39,097 bases of DNA. Source: Candidatus Methylomirabilota bacterium. GTDB taxonomy: Bacteria > Methylomirabilota > Methylomirabilia > Methylomirabilales > Methylomirabilaceae. The stretch lies in the NCBI GenBank assembly GCA_028870115.1, contig JAGWQH010000053.1, positions 1 to 39,097 of the forward strand, given 5' to 3'. Position numbers and translations under genes: made by a program. Below the pieces are notes generated by a model. That model had not been told where the DNA came from, searched no databases, and saw only the letters and a program-made list of their open reading frames with translations. This document shows positions 24,062 through 32,772 of this stretch, one piece after another. The number at the start of each line of letters is the position of its first letter. The first letter of the stretch is position 1.

Positions 24062-26479
24062 ATGAAGGTCTCACTGAAGTGGTTGGCCCAATATGTCGAT
24101 GTCGCGCTGCCGGCTAAGGAACTGGCCCATCGGCTGACCATGTCGGGAACCGAGGTGGGCGGGATTGAAGAGCGTGGCAACGGCTGGCCGGGCGTTGTTG
24201 TTGCGCAGATCGAATCGATTTCCCCACATCCGACGGCTGACTCTCTCGCCTTGGTATGCTTAAGAATATCTGGCGAGAGAGTTACGGTCGTGAGCGGCGC
24301 CACAAATCTCAAGGTCGGCGACAAGGTACCGCTGGCGCTGGTTGGGGCTCACCTTATTGACGCTCAGACAGGTCGAGCCACCGTGGTGGAGGTGGTCCAG
24401 ATTCAGGGGGTAGCCTCCGGAGGGGTGCTCTGTTCCGAGAAGGAACTGGGCCTGTCGGAGGCTCATGAAGGCGTTTTTATCCTTCCTGGTGAGGCCGAGG
24501 TCGGCATGCCGCTCAACGCCGTACTGGGGGATACCATTCTCGATCTCGAGGTCACGCCGAATAGACCGGATTGTCTGAGCATGCTTGGGGTTGCGCGCGA
24601 GGTGGCGGCCATTACGGAGGGATCACTCACACTGCCGGATCTGAGCTACCAAGAGGAAGGGTCCAGCGTCCGGGACGAGGTGCAGGTTGAGATTCTGGCG
24701 CCCGACCTGTGCCCGCGGTACAGCGCATCCGTCATTCATGGGATTACGGTTGGCCCATCGCCCTCGTGGGTTCAGAGGCGTCTTGTGGCTGCCGGCGTGC
24801 GCCCTATCAATAATGTTGTCGATATCACTAACTACGTCATGCTGGAGTACGGGCAGCCGTTGCATGCCTTTGACTACGAGACGATTCATGACGGGCGAAT
24901 TGTGGTGCGGCGCGCTGCGGCTGGAGAATCGCTGCGGACGCTGGACGGTCTCTTGCGGACGCTTTCATCTGACATGCTGGTGATTGCCGATGCGAAGCGT
25001 CCGGTCGCGCTTGCCGGGATTATGGGCGGCTTGGAGACAGAGGTGACGCAGTCGACGAAGAGCGTGTTGCTCGAGTCGGCCAACTTCAGCCCTGGCTCGA
25101 TCCGGCAGAGTTGCCGTGCGCTGCGGCTCAGGACCGAGGCATCGTTCCGCTTCGACAAGGGACTGCCGCCGGCCATTACCACCGTCGCGCTGAGACGGGC
25201 TACCAAGCTTCTTGTAGAGATCTGCGGTGGCAAGGCGTCACACGGACTGTGGGATGTATTCCCTGCTCCCAGAGAGCCGATGGAGTTCAGACTTACCCCG
25301 GTGGAGCTTCGTCGCGTCTTGGGCATTGATATCACATTGACTCAGATTCGGGACGTGCTGGCCGGCCGGCTTGGGTTTGACTGCCGGGAAGATGGGAACG
25401 ACCTGCGAGTGAGACCGCCGGTGCACAGGACCGACATTCAGATTCCCGTCGATCTGGTGGAAGAGGTGGCCCGTCTGGTTGGCTACGACCGGATTCCAAC
25501 CACAACACTGGCCGGCCATCTGCCCGATCACCCATCTCAGCCGATGCGTGGCTTTATCGAACGGCTCAGTGACCTGCTCGTTGGCTGCGGCCTGCAAGAG
25601 GTTATTACCTATTCGCTGGTCGGTCGACGTCTCCTGAACAAGATGGTTGCCGGGCCAGAAGTCGGGACATCGAACGGGCTGCGCCTGGCGAACCCGATGA
25701 CCCCCGATCAAGAGATACTTCGGATGTCGTTGCTTCCCAGCCTCCTGGAATGTCTGAATAATAATCTTCGTCAGGATGAGGCTGGTGCCCGTCTGTTCGA
25801 GATCGGGCGAGTCTATCTTCCACGCGACGCCGACTTGCCCCAGGAGCGGCAGATGCTGGTCATCGGTATGGCTGGGCCAAGATGGCACAGACAATGGAGC
25901 CGGGCGGCTGCGCAATTGGATTTTTACGATCTAAAGGGCGTTGTGGAGGAGTTGGTGAATCGCCTGAATCTTGGAGGGACGCGCTTCGTTCAGATCACGG
26001 ATCAATATCCGTTTCATCCCGGGCGGACGATGGCTGTCTACTCGAAGGATGTGCGGCTTGGAGTGATGGGAGAGCTTCACCCGGCGGTGGCGCATAACTT
26101 TGAGATTCGTGTCCCAGCCTGCCTGGCTGAGTTAGATCTGGAACCACTTCTGAGCGTAGTCGGAGAAGAGTCCTTGAGGATTGAGCAGTCGCCACGCTTT
26201 CCCGCGGTACGACGGGACTTGGCGCTTGTCGTTCCGGAGCGCGTTCCGGTCGCTGAGTTGTTCGAGGCCATCCGACAAGCCGGGGGACCGCTGCTCGGAC
26301 AGCTTGAGCTTTTCGATCTGTTCCATGGGGAAGAACTGCCACAAGGGCACAAATCGTGCGGCGTTGGACTGGTCTTTCGTTCCCCGGATCATACCCTGAC
26401 CGATACTGAAGTAGCCCCAGTCGAGGCCCGAATTATTCAGCAGTTACAACGGCTGACCGGGGCGTGGCTGCGGGGATAA
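24062..26479 (+). CDS. pheT: Phenylalanyl-tRNA synthetase beta subunit
   Basis: This 805-aa protein is the beta chain of the tetrameric enzyme that charges tRNA-Phe. It has the N-terminal OB-fold tRNA-binding domain (about 40-150), the B3/B4 editing domain (about 210-385), B5 (about 405-475), the synthetase-like core and the C-terminal FDX-ACB anticodon-binding domain (about 712-804, [17 protein letters not shown]). The length is normal. The alpha-subunit gene pheS, usually immediately upstream, is absent; the gene before it is an unrelated secreted protein. Its own promoter is likely at 23970-23998. No T-box or leader peptide rich in Phe is evident. Confidence 0.97.
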   Translation: MKVSLKWLAQYVDVALPAKELAHRLTMSGTEVGGIEERGNGWPGVVVAQIESISPHPTADSLALVCLRISGERVTVVSGATNLKVGDKVPLALVGAHLIDAQTGRATVVEVVQIQGVASGGVLCSEKELGLSEAHEGVFILPGEAEVGMPLNAVLGDTILDLEVTPNRPDCLSMLGVAREVAAITEGSLTLPDLSYQEEGSSVRDEVQVEILAPDLCPRYSASVIHGITVGPSPSWVQRRLVAAGVRPINNVVDITNYVMLEYGQPLHAFDYETIHDGRIVVRRAAAGESLRTLDGLLRTLSSDMLVIADAKRPVALAGIMGGLETEVTQSTKSVLLESANFSPGSIRQSCRALRLRTEASFRFDKGLPPAITTVALRRATKLLVEICGGKASHGLWDVFPAPREPMEFRLTPVELRRVLGIDITLTQIRDVLAGRLGFDCREDGNDLRVRPPVHRTDIQIPVDLVEEVARLVGYDRIPTTTLAGHLPDHPSQPMRGFIERLSDLLVGCGLQEVITYSLVGRRLLNKMVAGPEVGTSNGLRLANPMTPDQEILRMSLLPSLLECLNNNLRQDEAGARLFEIGRVYLPRDADLPQERQMLVIGMAGPRWHRQWSRAAAQLDFYDLKGVVEELVNRLNLGGTRFVQITDQYPFHPGRTMAVYSKDVRLGVMGELHPAVAHNFEIRVPACLAELDLEPLLSVVGEESLRIEQSPRFPAVRRDLALVVPERVPVAELFEAIRQAGGPLLGQLELFDLFHGEELPQGHKSCGVGLVFRSPDHTLTDTEVAPVEARIIQQLQRLTGAWLRG

Positions 26480-26550
26480 TTTTTGCTTTACAAGGATGCA
26501 TGGCTTTGGTAGGCTCTCAACCGGACAAGGGCTGCCACCGCGGAGACCTC

Positions 26551-26868
26551 ATGTTAGAGCACGCTTCAGACCAGGACCAGACGATGCTTGCCGAAAAACT
26601 TGAGGAACTGGAAGGTCGGGTGAGGTTGGTGGTTGCGCTTGTGGCGAAGCTTAAGGAAGAAAAGATGGCCCTGGAGCGGCGGGTAGAGGAGTTGCAGGCT
26701 GTGACTAAGGCGCGGGTAGAGCAGGTGGGAGCGCTCGAGACCGCACGAAAGAGGGATCAGGAGCAACTCATTCGAATGCAAGAGGAGCGTGAGGAGGTTC
26801 GACTGAAGATAGATCACATGCTGGAAGAGGTCGCGCGGATTGAGGCCTCGGTTGAGTCTGGCGTTTGA
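26551..26868 (+). CDS. Short coiled-coil protein, ZapB-like
   Basis: From ATG at 26551 (GGAG seven nt upstream) the product is 105 aa and almost entirely heptad-patterned (EKLEELEGRVRLVVALVAKLKEEKMALERRVEELQ...). That is a coiled coil like ZapB and other small divisome proteins. It starts 71 bp after pheT and ends 7 bp before zapA, and this order (pheT, coiled-coil, zapA) recurs in other bacteria. A cell-division role is inferred from the fold and from zapA. A longer frame from 26464 overlaps pheT and is less likely. Confidence 0.75.
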   Translation: MLEHASDQDQTMLAEKLEELEGRVRLVVALVAKLKEEKMALERRVEELQAVTKARVEQVGALETARKRDQEQLIRMQEEREEVRLKIDHMLEEVARIEASVESGV

Positions 26869-26875
26869 GGATCGT

Positions 26876-27211
26876 ATGGAGCAACTGGTCAGTGTCGTGA
26901 TCCGAGGGGAGCAGTACACGATCCGTGCCGTAGAAGATCCGTCGTATGTCCGAGGGGTTGCGGCGTACGTCGACGCCAAACTGGATGGGGTTGTGAAGGG
27001 ATCTCAGTCGCTCCCACCCACGAAGGCGATCGTGTTGGCCTCACTGAATATTGCAGATGAGCTTTTTAAAACAGAGGCCGAGCGGGAGCGGTCCGAGACA
27101 ATGGTTGCGGTGAAGCTGAGCACGCTATCAGAGCTGTTGAGAACCGCGCTCGAAGAAGGAGCAAGCGGTCCTCAAAGCGTTGATCAGAAGTTGGAAGTCG
27201 GTGGAGCATAG
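26876..27211 (+). CDS. zapA: Cell division protein ZapA
   Basis: From ATG at 26876 the product is 111 aa. ZapA binds FtsZ and promotes bundling of the division ring. The N-terminal domain VSVVIRGEQYTIRAVEDPSY followed by VRGVAAYVDAKL is the conserved family signature, and a C-terminal helix provides the coiled-coil (about residues 60-100). ATG follows TGAGGATCGT, a reasonable ribosome binding site. It lies directly upstream of the 6S RNA, the same neighbour as in gamma-proteobacteria. Confidence 0.88.
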   Translation: MEQLVSVVIRGEQYTIRAVEDPSYVRGVAAYVDAKLDGVVKGSQSLPPTKAIVLASLNIADELFKTEAERERSETMVAVKLSTLSELLRTALEEGASGPQSVDQKLEVGGA

Positions 27212-27262
27212 GTGGAGTAAGAGGGCTGCGGTGCATCATTCTACGCAGCATGAAATTATCGA

Positions 27263-27446
27263 GACCCCCTGCCGTGTTCGTGATGAGGGTACGTTTTTTG
27301 AACCAACAGTAAAAAACGGGGGCCCTCTTCGCAGCGTGGTGTGCATAACCTCACTTACGTGGGGAGAGCCTGAAGCGCTGCCCGGGCAGCCACCTGGTTA
27401 GCCAGGTTCAAACCTCATCCCTCAAACGGCACAAAGGTGGGGGGTC
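27263..27446 (+). ncRNA. ssrS: 6S RNA (RNA polymerase regulator)
   Basis: The 410-bp gap 27212-27621 holds a long imperfect hairpin. ACCCCC (27264) pairs with GGGGGT (27440-27445), TGCCGT with ACGGCA, GATGAGG with CCTCATC, and TTTGAACC with GGTTCAAA. Inside is a large bubble with the smaller stem GCAGCG/CGCTGC near the top. A long closing stem, central bubble, apical stem and total of about 184 nt are the 6S RNA architecture, which mimics an open promoter and binds sigma-70 RNA polymerase. The position after zapA also fits. Exact ends are estimates. The rest of the gap to RNase Y shows nothing I can name. Confidence 0.85.
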
Positions 27447-27604
27447 CTACCCTACTTCCCCTATTGCGCGCTCACCCGTTATCAGGACCGCTTAACCTTT
27501 GTACCCTTCTCGCCTCGCCGAGGGCTTCTTCCAATCCTCTACGTTGTGATCCTCTGGTTGTATTTCTGGCCATGTATTCAATGGCATTGGCATAGGAAGT
27601 TCGG

Positions 27605-27624
27605 AAGGAGGTGGGCCTCCGTTG
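27605..27624 (+). promoter_or_regulatory. Strong but hairpin-prone ribosome binding site of RNase Y
   Basis: AAGGAGGT (27605-27612) lies 9 nt before a TTG start. GGAGG (27607-27611) could pair with CCTCC (27616-27620) across TGGG, which would hide the site. Confidence 0.6.
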
Positions 27625-29187
27625 GCAATTGGAGTTGATCAGCTAGCAATTGTTCTGATCGTGGCGGTTGCAAGTGTCATAGTTGGGTACCTGCTAAGAA
27701 AACAGGTGGTCGAAAGCAAGGTCGCCGAGGCAGAGACTCTGGCCAAGCGTATCTTGAACGAGGCGCAGAAAGAGGCAGAAACCAAACTTCGGGAGGCTGA
27801 CCTCGAGGCCAAGGAACTCGCTATTCAGACGAAGACTGATCTGGAGCGAGAGACTAAGAGTCGTCGCCAGGAGGTCGAGAGCGCGCAACGTCACCTGAAT
27901 CAAAAGGAAGAAACCCTCGACCGAAGGCTGGAGCAGTTGGAACGACGAGACCGCGAAATGGACGCACTGGTCAAAAATCTGGGCAACAGAGAGCAGGCTG
28001 CCGCCGACAAAGAGGCCCAGTGCGCTCAGTTGATGGATGATGCGCAGCGACAACTGGAGCGCATCTCCGGCCTCACTGCCGAGGAGGCCAGGAAGATCCT
28101 GCTTCAGAATCTGGAGCAGGAGGCCAGAATCGAGTCGATAGCCTTGTTCAAACGGCTTGAGGATGAGGCGCGGGCGACGGCAGAGGCGAAGGCGAAAGAG
28201 ATCCTGACCGTTGCCGTGGATAAGTGCGCGTCGGAGTTCATTATGGAATCGACGGTCTCTGTGGTGGATTTGCCGAACGAGGAGATGAAGGGGCGGATCA
28301 TTGGTCGGGAGGGACGCAACATCCGGGCCTTCGAGCGGGCAACGGGGATTGATGTGATCGTGGACGATACCCCTGAAGCGGTGATCCTGTCCGGCTTCGA
28401 TCCTATTCGGCGAGCTATCGCCAAAGAGGCGCTACAACGCCTCATCACTGATGGGCGGATCCATCCGGCTCGCATCGAAGAAATGGTGGAGAAGGTGAAG
28501 GGGGAGATCGATGACGACATCAAGAAAACCGGTGAACGAACAGCCTTCGAAGTGGGGATTAGCAGTCTGCACCCCGAACTCGTGCGTTTGGTGGGGCGAC
28601 TCAAGTACCGGACCAGCTATTCGCAGAATCAGCTTCAGCATACGATAGAGGTGGCACAACTTGCCGGTGTCATGGCCGCTGAGTTGGGGCTCGATGTCAA
28701 GGTTGCCAAGCGAGCAGGTCTGCTTCACGATATCGGGAAGTCGGCCGACGTTAACATGGAAGGGACTCACGTTTCCATTTCGGCTGAGCTGGCTAAGAAG
28801 TACGGTGAGCACCCGAGGGTAGTGAACGCGATCGCCGCCCACCACGAAGACGTAGAGATTACCTGCCTGGAGGCCATAGTGCTCCAGATCGCTGACACGC
28901 TCTCGGCGGCCAGACCTGGGGCCAGACGTGAGCTGTTGGAAAGCTACGTGAAACGGCTCGAGGGATTGGAAAGGATCGCGAACTCCTTTGCGGGCGTGAG
29001 CAAGACATACGCTATCCAGGCCGGACGCGAGGTACGCATCATCGTTGAGAGCGCTGAGGTATCGGACGTACAGGCGTATCAGCTTTCGCGGGATGTCGCA
29101 AAGCGAATCGAAGAGGAGTTGCAGTACCCTGGCCATATCAAGGTGACCGTCATCCGCGAGACCAGGGCGGTGGAGTACGCCAAATAG
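27622..29187 (+). CDS. rny: Ribonuclease Y
   Basis: This 521-aa membrane-anchored endoribonuclease initiates mRNA decay. It has an N-terminal membrane helix (about 7-24), a long charged coiled coil (about 28-195), a KH domain around [15 protein letters not shown] (about 215-280) and an HD domain with the H369-D370 pair ([10 protein letters not shown]) in a broad region ending near 430. The TTG start is supported by the strong site just upstream. The length matches the family. The gene is followed by the YmdB-type phosphodiesterase, as in many bacteria. Confidence 0.96.
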   Translation: MAIGVDQLAIVLIVAVASVIVGYLLRKQVVESKVAEAETLAKRILNEAQKEAETKLREADLEAKELAIQTKTDLERETKSRRQEVESAQRHLNQKEETLDRRLEQLERRDREMDALVKNLGNREQAAADKEAQCAQLMDDAQRQLERISGLTAEEARKILLQNLEQEARIESIALFKRLEDEARATAEAKAKEILTVAVDKCASEFIMESTVSVVDLPNEEMKGRIIGREGRNIRAFERATGIDVIVDDTPEAVILSGFDPIRRAIAKEALQRLITDGRIHPARIEEMVEKVKGEIDDDIKKTGERTAFEVGISSLHPELVRLVGRLKYRTSYSQNQLQHTIEVAQLAGVMAAELGLDVKVAKRAGLLHDIGKSADVNMEGTHVSISAELAKKYGEHPRVVNAIAAHHEDVEITCLEAIVLQIADTLSAARPGARRELLESYVKRLEGLERIANSFAGVSKTYAIQAGREVRIIVESAEVSDVQAYQLSRDVAKRIEEELQYPGHIKVTVIRETRAVEYAK

Positions 29188-29196
29188 CAATGTACG

Positions 29197-29279
29197 AGTT
29201 TCGAGTTCAGAGTGTCGGGTCAAAGCTTCCGTTTGGTCAGCATTGAACCCGAAACCTGAAACGCGCAACCCGAAACAGT
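29197..29279. repeat. Short repeats between rny and the phosphodiesterase gene
   Basis: AACCCGAAAC occurs at 29246-29255 and 29267-29276. On the left, GTTTCGAGTTC (29198 on) and GTCGGGT (29214 on) are partly complementary to them, making an imperfect inverted repeat. It may be a dispersed repeat element. Confidence 0.5.
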
Positions 29280-29284
29280 AAGCC

Positions 29285-30061
29285 ATGCGGATACTATTCA
29301 TCGGTGATATGATCGGCAAGCCGGGTCGTGAGATCGTGGCGTCTGTGTTGCCGCGCCTGGCCGAGGAGCAGAAGATCGACCTGGTCATTGCGAATGGTGA
29401 AAACCTGGCTGGTGGCTTCGGCATCACGGGCGCGGTGGCTGAAGAGATGTTCGCGCTCGGCGTCGATATCCTGACCTCCGGGAACCACCTCTGGGATAAG
29501 AAGGAGGTCGAAGAGTACATCGCGAAGAAGGAGCGGCTCCTGCGACCGGCTAACTACCCCGAACCGGCGCCGGGTAGTGGAAGCCTGGTGGTAGACCGCG
29601 GTGGCTGTATCGTAGGGGTGCTCAATCTGCAGGGGCGGGCGTTCATGCCCACACTTGATTGCCCGTTTCGAGTGGGTGACCGTGAAATCGGCCGGTTGCG
29701 CCGAGAAACGACACTGATCTTTGTCGATTTTCACGGTGAGGCGACGGCGGAGAAACAGGCTTTTGCCTGGTATGTCGACGGGCGGGTATCGGCGGTGATC
29801 GGCTCCCACACGCATGTCCAGACTGCTGACGAGCGGATCCTTCCTGGAGGGACGGCGTTCCTCACCGATGCAGGAATGACGGGTGGCTACGACTCCGTCA
29901 TAGGGATGGGCATTGAGGCGCCGATCGCCAAATTCCTATCCGGTCTTCCGAAGCAGTTCCGACCGGCCACCGGGGCGCCTCGACTGTGCGGAGTTGTGGT
30001 GGAGATCGACGAGCGGACCGGCCGCTCGACCTCAATCCTCCGGATCCAACGGGAGCCCTGA
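29285..30061 (+). CDS. YmdB-type metallophosphoesterase
   Basis: This 258-aa protein belongs to the TIGR00282 family (Bacillus YmdB), a dinuclear-metal phosphodiesterase that hydrolyses 2',3'-cyclic and possibly other nucleotides. The metal-site motifs are GDMIGKPGRE (D8), ANGENLAGG, GNHLWD, DFHGEAT and GSHTHVQTAD. It follows rny after 97 bp and precedes folD by 9 bp. The length is typical. A link with RNA turnover is supported by the frequent neighbourhood with RNase Y. Confidence 0.93.
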   Translation: MRILFIGDMIGKPGREIVASVLPRLAEEQKIDLVIANGENLAGGFGITGAVAEEMFALGVDILTSGNHLWDKKEVEEYIAKKERLLRPANYPEPAPGSGSLVVDRGGCIVGVLNLQGRAFMPTLDCPFRVGDREIGRLRRETTLIFVDFHGEATAEKQAFAWYVDGRVSAVIGSHTHVQTADERILPGGTAFLTDAGMTGGYDSVIGMGIEAPIAKFLSGLPKQFRPATGAPRLCGVVVEIDERTGRSTSILRIQREP

Positions 30062-30070
30062 AACGGTCGC

Positions 30071-30985
30071 ATGTCAGCGCGGATTATCGACGGCAGGTCT
30101 ATTGCAGCAGAGATTCGCAGGGAAGTCCAGATCGAAGTCGCGGCAATGGCTGCGCAGACCGGGGTGGTTCCGTGCCTGGCTGCGATCCTCGTCGGGAATG
30201 ACCCGGCCTCGGCGACCTATGTACAGAACAAGGCCAGGGCGTGTAAAGAAGTCGGAATTATCTCGTTACGGATCGACCTGCCGGCCGACCTTCCGGAAGC
30301 GTCACTTCTCCACGAGATTGGGCGCCTGAATAGCGACCCTGCCGTACACGCTATTCTCGTCCAGCTTCCGCTCCCGCCTCACATCAGCGAAAAGCGAGTC
30401 CTGGAGGCGATCCTCCCGGAAAAGGATGTGGACGGGTTTCACCCCGCCAACCTGGGCGGATTGCTCGTCGGGAACCCCCTTTTTGTCGCGTCTACGCCGC
30501 TTGGTATTCTTGAACTGCTCAATCGGTCACATGTGGTAATCGAGGGGAAGCATGCCGTCATCGTCGGCTGGAGTGTCGTAGTCGGCAAGCCGACGGCGTT
30601 CCTGCTGCTGCAGCATCACGCGACCGTCACCATCTGTCATATCAAGACCCGCGATCTTGCCTCTCATACCCGGCAGGCCGATATCCTGGTTGTGGCGGCA
30701 GGGAAGCCGGGTTTGGTGACCGACTCGATGGTCAAGGGGGGGGCCGTGGTCATTGATGTCGGCGTGAATCGGCTTACAGACGGCAGAGTGGTGGGGGATG
30801 TGGACTTTCCGAGGGTTGCGGAAAAGGCGTCGCTGATCACTCCGGTGCCAGGCGGGGTCGGCCCGATGACGGTAGCCATGCTGTTACGAAATACGGTGGA
30901 CGCCTGCCGACGCTTTTGCGATACTCGCCGGCCCTCAGGGGCTGCGCCGGCTGCATCGGGCAAAAGCGAGACAGCGCAATCCTGA
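30071..30985 (+). CDS. folD: Methylene-tetrahydrofolate dehydrogenase/cyclohydrolase with altered NADP site
   Basis: This 304-aa protein oxidises 5,10-methylene-tetrahydrofolate and hydrolyses the methenyl product. Catalytic residues are kept: Y50 and K54 (YVQNKA), Q98 (VQLPLP) and D119/D121 (KDVDGF). The cofactor loop is unusual: G-W167-S-V-V-V-G instead of GRSxxVG, and CH-I191-KT instead of CHSKT. The usual Arg and Ser there hold the 2'-phosphate of NADP (R173 and S197 in human MTHFD1). The conserved PCTP is ASTP (140-143). NAD preference or lost dehydrogenase activity is therefore possible. It also has a 20-residue Ala/Ser-rich tail. Confidence 0.95.
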   Translation: MSARIIDGRSIAAEIRREVQIEVAAMAAQTGVVPCLAAILVGNDPASATYVQNKARACKEVGIISLRIDLPADLPEASLLHEIGRLNSDPAVHAILVQLPLPPHISEKRVLEAILPEKDVDGFHPANLGGLLVGNPLFVASTPLGILELLNRSHVVIEGKHAVIVGWSVVVGKPTAFLLLQHHATVTICHIKTRDLASHTRQADILVVAAGKPGLVTDSMVKGGAVVIDVGVNRLTDGRVVGDVDFPRVAEKASLITPVPGGVGPMTVAMLLRNTVDACRRFCDTRRPSGAAPAASGKSETAQS

Positions 30986-31048
30986 GGCAGAGCGCGGCGC
31001 CCTGGCAGGGAGGTCATGGCGCCTATATATGGAAGTGCGGTGATCTAT

Positions 31049-31354
31049 ATGACGGATGAGTTGAATCGCCCCAACGGAGAGCCAATCGCACCGGATGCTG
31101 AAGAGGGTGAGCCTCCGCTATTGACGAAGGAGGAAGCCATCGCTGAGGTGAAGCGGTGGATCGAGCGGTATAAGATCGACCAGAACCAGATTTTCGCCAG
31201 GACAGGGGAGCGAGTCATCCGCTATGGTGACCTGATTCCTCACCTCGAACAAGAGACCGATGAAGGACGATTGCTCCTTCGGGCGATCTCTCGGGGTCGA
31301 GTAATCCGGCAACAGCGCCGATTTCCCGGTAGTCTGGACAGAGATCAGAAGTAG
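31049..31354 (+). CDS. Small acidic protein of unknown function
   Basis: The frame opens at ATG 31016, but GGAGG lies only 2 nt before it. The ATG at 31049 has GGTGA 7 nt upstream and starts MTDELNRPNGEP, so I prefer it (101 aa). The product has an acidic N-terminal region (DAEEGEPP) and then helices EEAIAEVKRWIERYKID and TDEGRLLLRAISRGRVI. No domain is recognised. It lies between folD and the DUF971 gene on the same strand, probably in one operon. Confidence 0.55.
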   Translation: MTDELNRPNGEPIAPDAEEGEPPLLTKEEAIAEVKRWIERYKIDQNQIFARTGERVIRYGDLIPHLEQETDEGRLLLRAISRGRVIRQQRRFPGSLDRDQK

Positions 31355-31364
31355 TGGGTGAACG

Positions 31365-31727
31365 ATGATACCGACACGATCGTCTGATCCGGCCGAGGTG
31401 ATCGTTGATCGGCAGGAGCGGAGCCTGATCATTACATGGCGCGACGGACATCGTAGCGTGTACCCATTTGATGATCTTCGACGCGATTGCCCGTGCGCCT
31501 CCTGTAACGATGCCAGGAGCAAGAAGCTGGAAACGAAGAATCTCCTGGTTCTCAGCGGTCCGGTCCTCAAGCCCGGTGAAGTGCAGGTTACCAACTATCG
31601 TCCTGTGGGATGGTACGCGCTGAACTTTACCTGGAGCGATGGGCACGACACCGGCATCTATACGTATGAATCTCTGCGGGCGAACTGCCCCTGTGAACAA
31701 TGCGCCGGCACCGAAGTAGCGCAGTGA
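31365..31727 (+). CDS. DUF971-family protein with two cysteine clusters
   Basis: This 120-aa protein matches the DUF971 family, the domain also found at the N terminus of gamma-butyrobetaine hydroxylase. VDRQERSLIITWRDGHRSVYPFDDLRRDCPCASC is the N-terminal half, and the matching second half ends LRANCPCEQC. The paired CPCxxC clusters suggest zinc or iron-sulfur binding. The family is often near iron-sulfur or MinD/Mrp-like genes, but here it is followed 4 bp later by a dehydrogenase. Function is unknown. Confidence 0.85.
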   Translation: MIPTRSSDPAEVIVDRQERSLIITWRDGHRSVYPFDDLRRDCPCASCNDARSKKLETKNLLVLSGPVLKPGEVQVTNYRPVGWYALNFTWSDGHDTGIYTYESLRANCPCEQCAGTEVAQ

Positions 31728-31731
31728 TCGG

Positions 31732-32772
31732 ATGAAAGCGATTCGTCTGCTGGAACCCGGGGTCGTTGAGCTGACGGAGCTGCCGGTTCCATTCCTCGGA
31801 CCGGGGGAACTGCTGCTGGAGATGCGGGCATGCGGCCTGTGCGGTTCTGACCTGGGGAAGATCTTTGGCGGAACGCCGCTGAAGCTGCCCGTTCCATTGG
31901 GCCACGAGCTGGTAGGTGTGGTCAAGGCGATCGGCGAAGGAGTGCAACGATTTGCCATTGGTGATCGTCTGGCCGTTGCGCACCATGTTCCGTGTGGCCG
32001 GTGCCGTTACTGTCGCCATGGCAACGACTCGATGTGTCCTCAGTTCAAAGCGACTAACATCGATCCGGGCGGTTTCGCCGAGTATGTCCGGATTCCAGCC
32101 TTTCAGGTCGCGCAGGCGTCCTTCACGCTTCCCGACTTGCTTCCGGACGATGTTGGCATCTTTATGGAGCCGTTGGCCTGCGCGTTGCGGGCGGTGAAGC
32201 GATCCAATGTGCAGGCCGGCGATCAGATCGTGGTGGTCGGTGCAGGATGTATGGGGTTGCTGGTCGCGCAGACCGTTGCCGTATTCGGCGCAAGACCGGT
32301 CTGTGTGGATATTCGTGAGGAGCGCCTGGAGTTAGCTCGAATGCTTGGTATTGAGACGACCCTGAATGTAGCCGGGTCGGATCCTCGAAGAGCACTTCGC
32401 TCGGTTAGGGAAGAGGACGGAATTGACGGGGCTATTCTGACTGCGGTCAGCGCGTCGATGGTGGAAGCCGCGTTGAGCGTCCTGCGCGCCGGCGGAATGA
32501 TCAACCTGTTTGCGGATGCGGGCGCGGCCGGACGTATGGCGATCGACCTGGGCGTCTTCTACCGACAGGAGCTGTCGCTTACGGCAACCTATTCGTCCAC
32601 GCCGGCGGACCTGAAAGAGGCGATTCGGCTCCTGGCCTCTGGACAGATCCGGACCGACCTATTTATCAGCCATCGCTTCGACTTGAGTCGGTTCGCGGAA
32701 GGCGCGCGTCTCCAGCGGGAAGGACAGGCCACCAAGGTCGTGTTTTACGCAAACGGAACGGGCGCGGCATGA
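31732..32772 (+). CDS. Zinc-dependent medium-chain dehydrogenase (first of a pair)
   Basis: This 346-aa protein belongs to the threonine/sorbitol dehydrogenase group of medium-chain dehydrogenases, which oxidise alcohols with NAD(P). Catalytic zinc ligands are C37 (GLCGSD), H58-E59 (GHE) and E146. Structural zinc ligands are C88, C91, C94 and C102. The nucleotide fold has VVGAGCMG. The substrate cannot be told from sequence. It ends by overlapping the next dehydrogenase by 4 bp, so the two are co-translated. Confidence 0.9.
   Translation: MKAIRLLEPGVVELTELPVPFLGPGELLLEMRACGLCGSDLGKIFGGTPLKLPVPLGHELVGVVKAIGEGVQRFAIGDRLAVAHHVPCGRCRYCRHGNDSMCPQFKATNIDPGGFAEYVRIPAFQVAQASFTLPDLLPDDVGIFMEPLACALRAVKRSNVQAGDQIVVVGAGCMGLLVAQTVAVFGARPVCVDIREERLELARMLGIETTLNVAGSDPRRALRSVREEDGIDGAILTAVSASMVEAALSVLRAGGMINLFADAGAAGRMAIDLGVFYRQELSLTATYSSTPADLKEAIRLLASGQIRTDLFISHRFDLSRFAEGARLQREGQATKVVFYANGTGAA

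Noticed and set aside
28432-29520. Minus-strand frame opposite rny and the phosphodiesterase gene
   Set aside because: It crosses two real genes and has no supporting start or motif.
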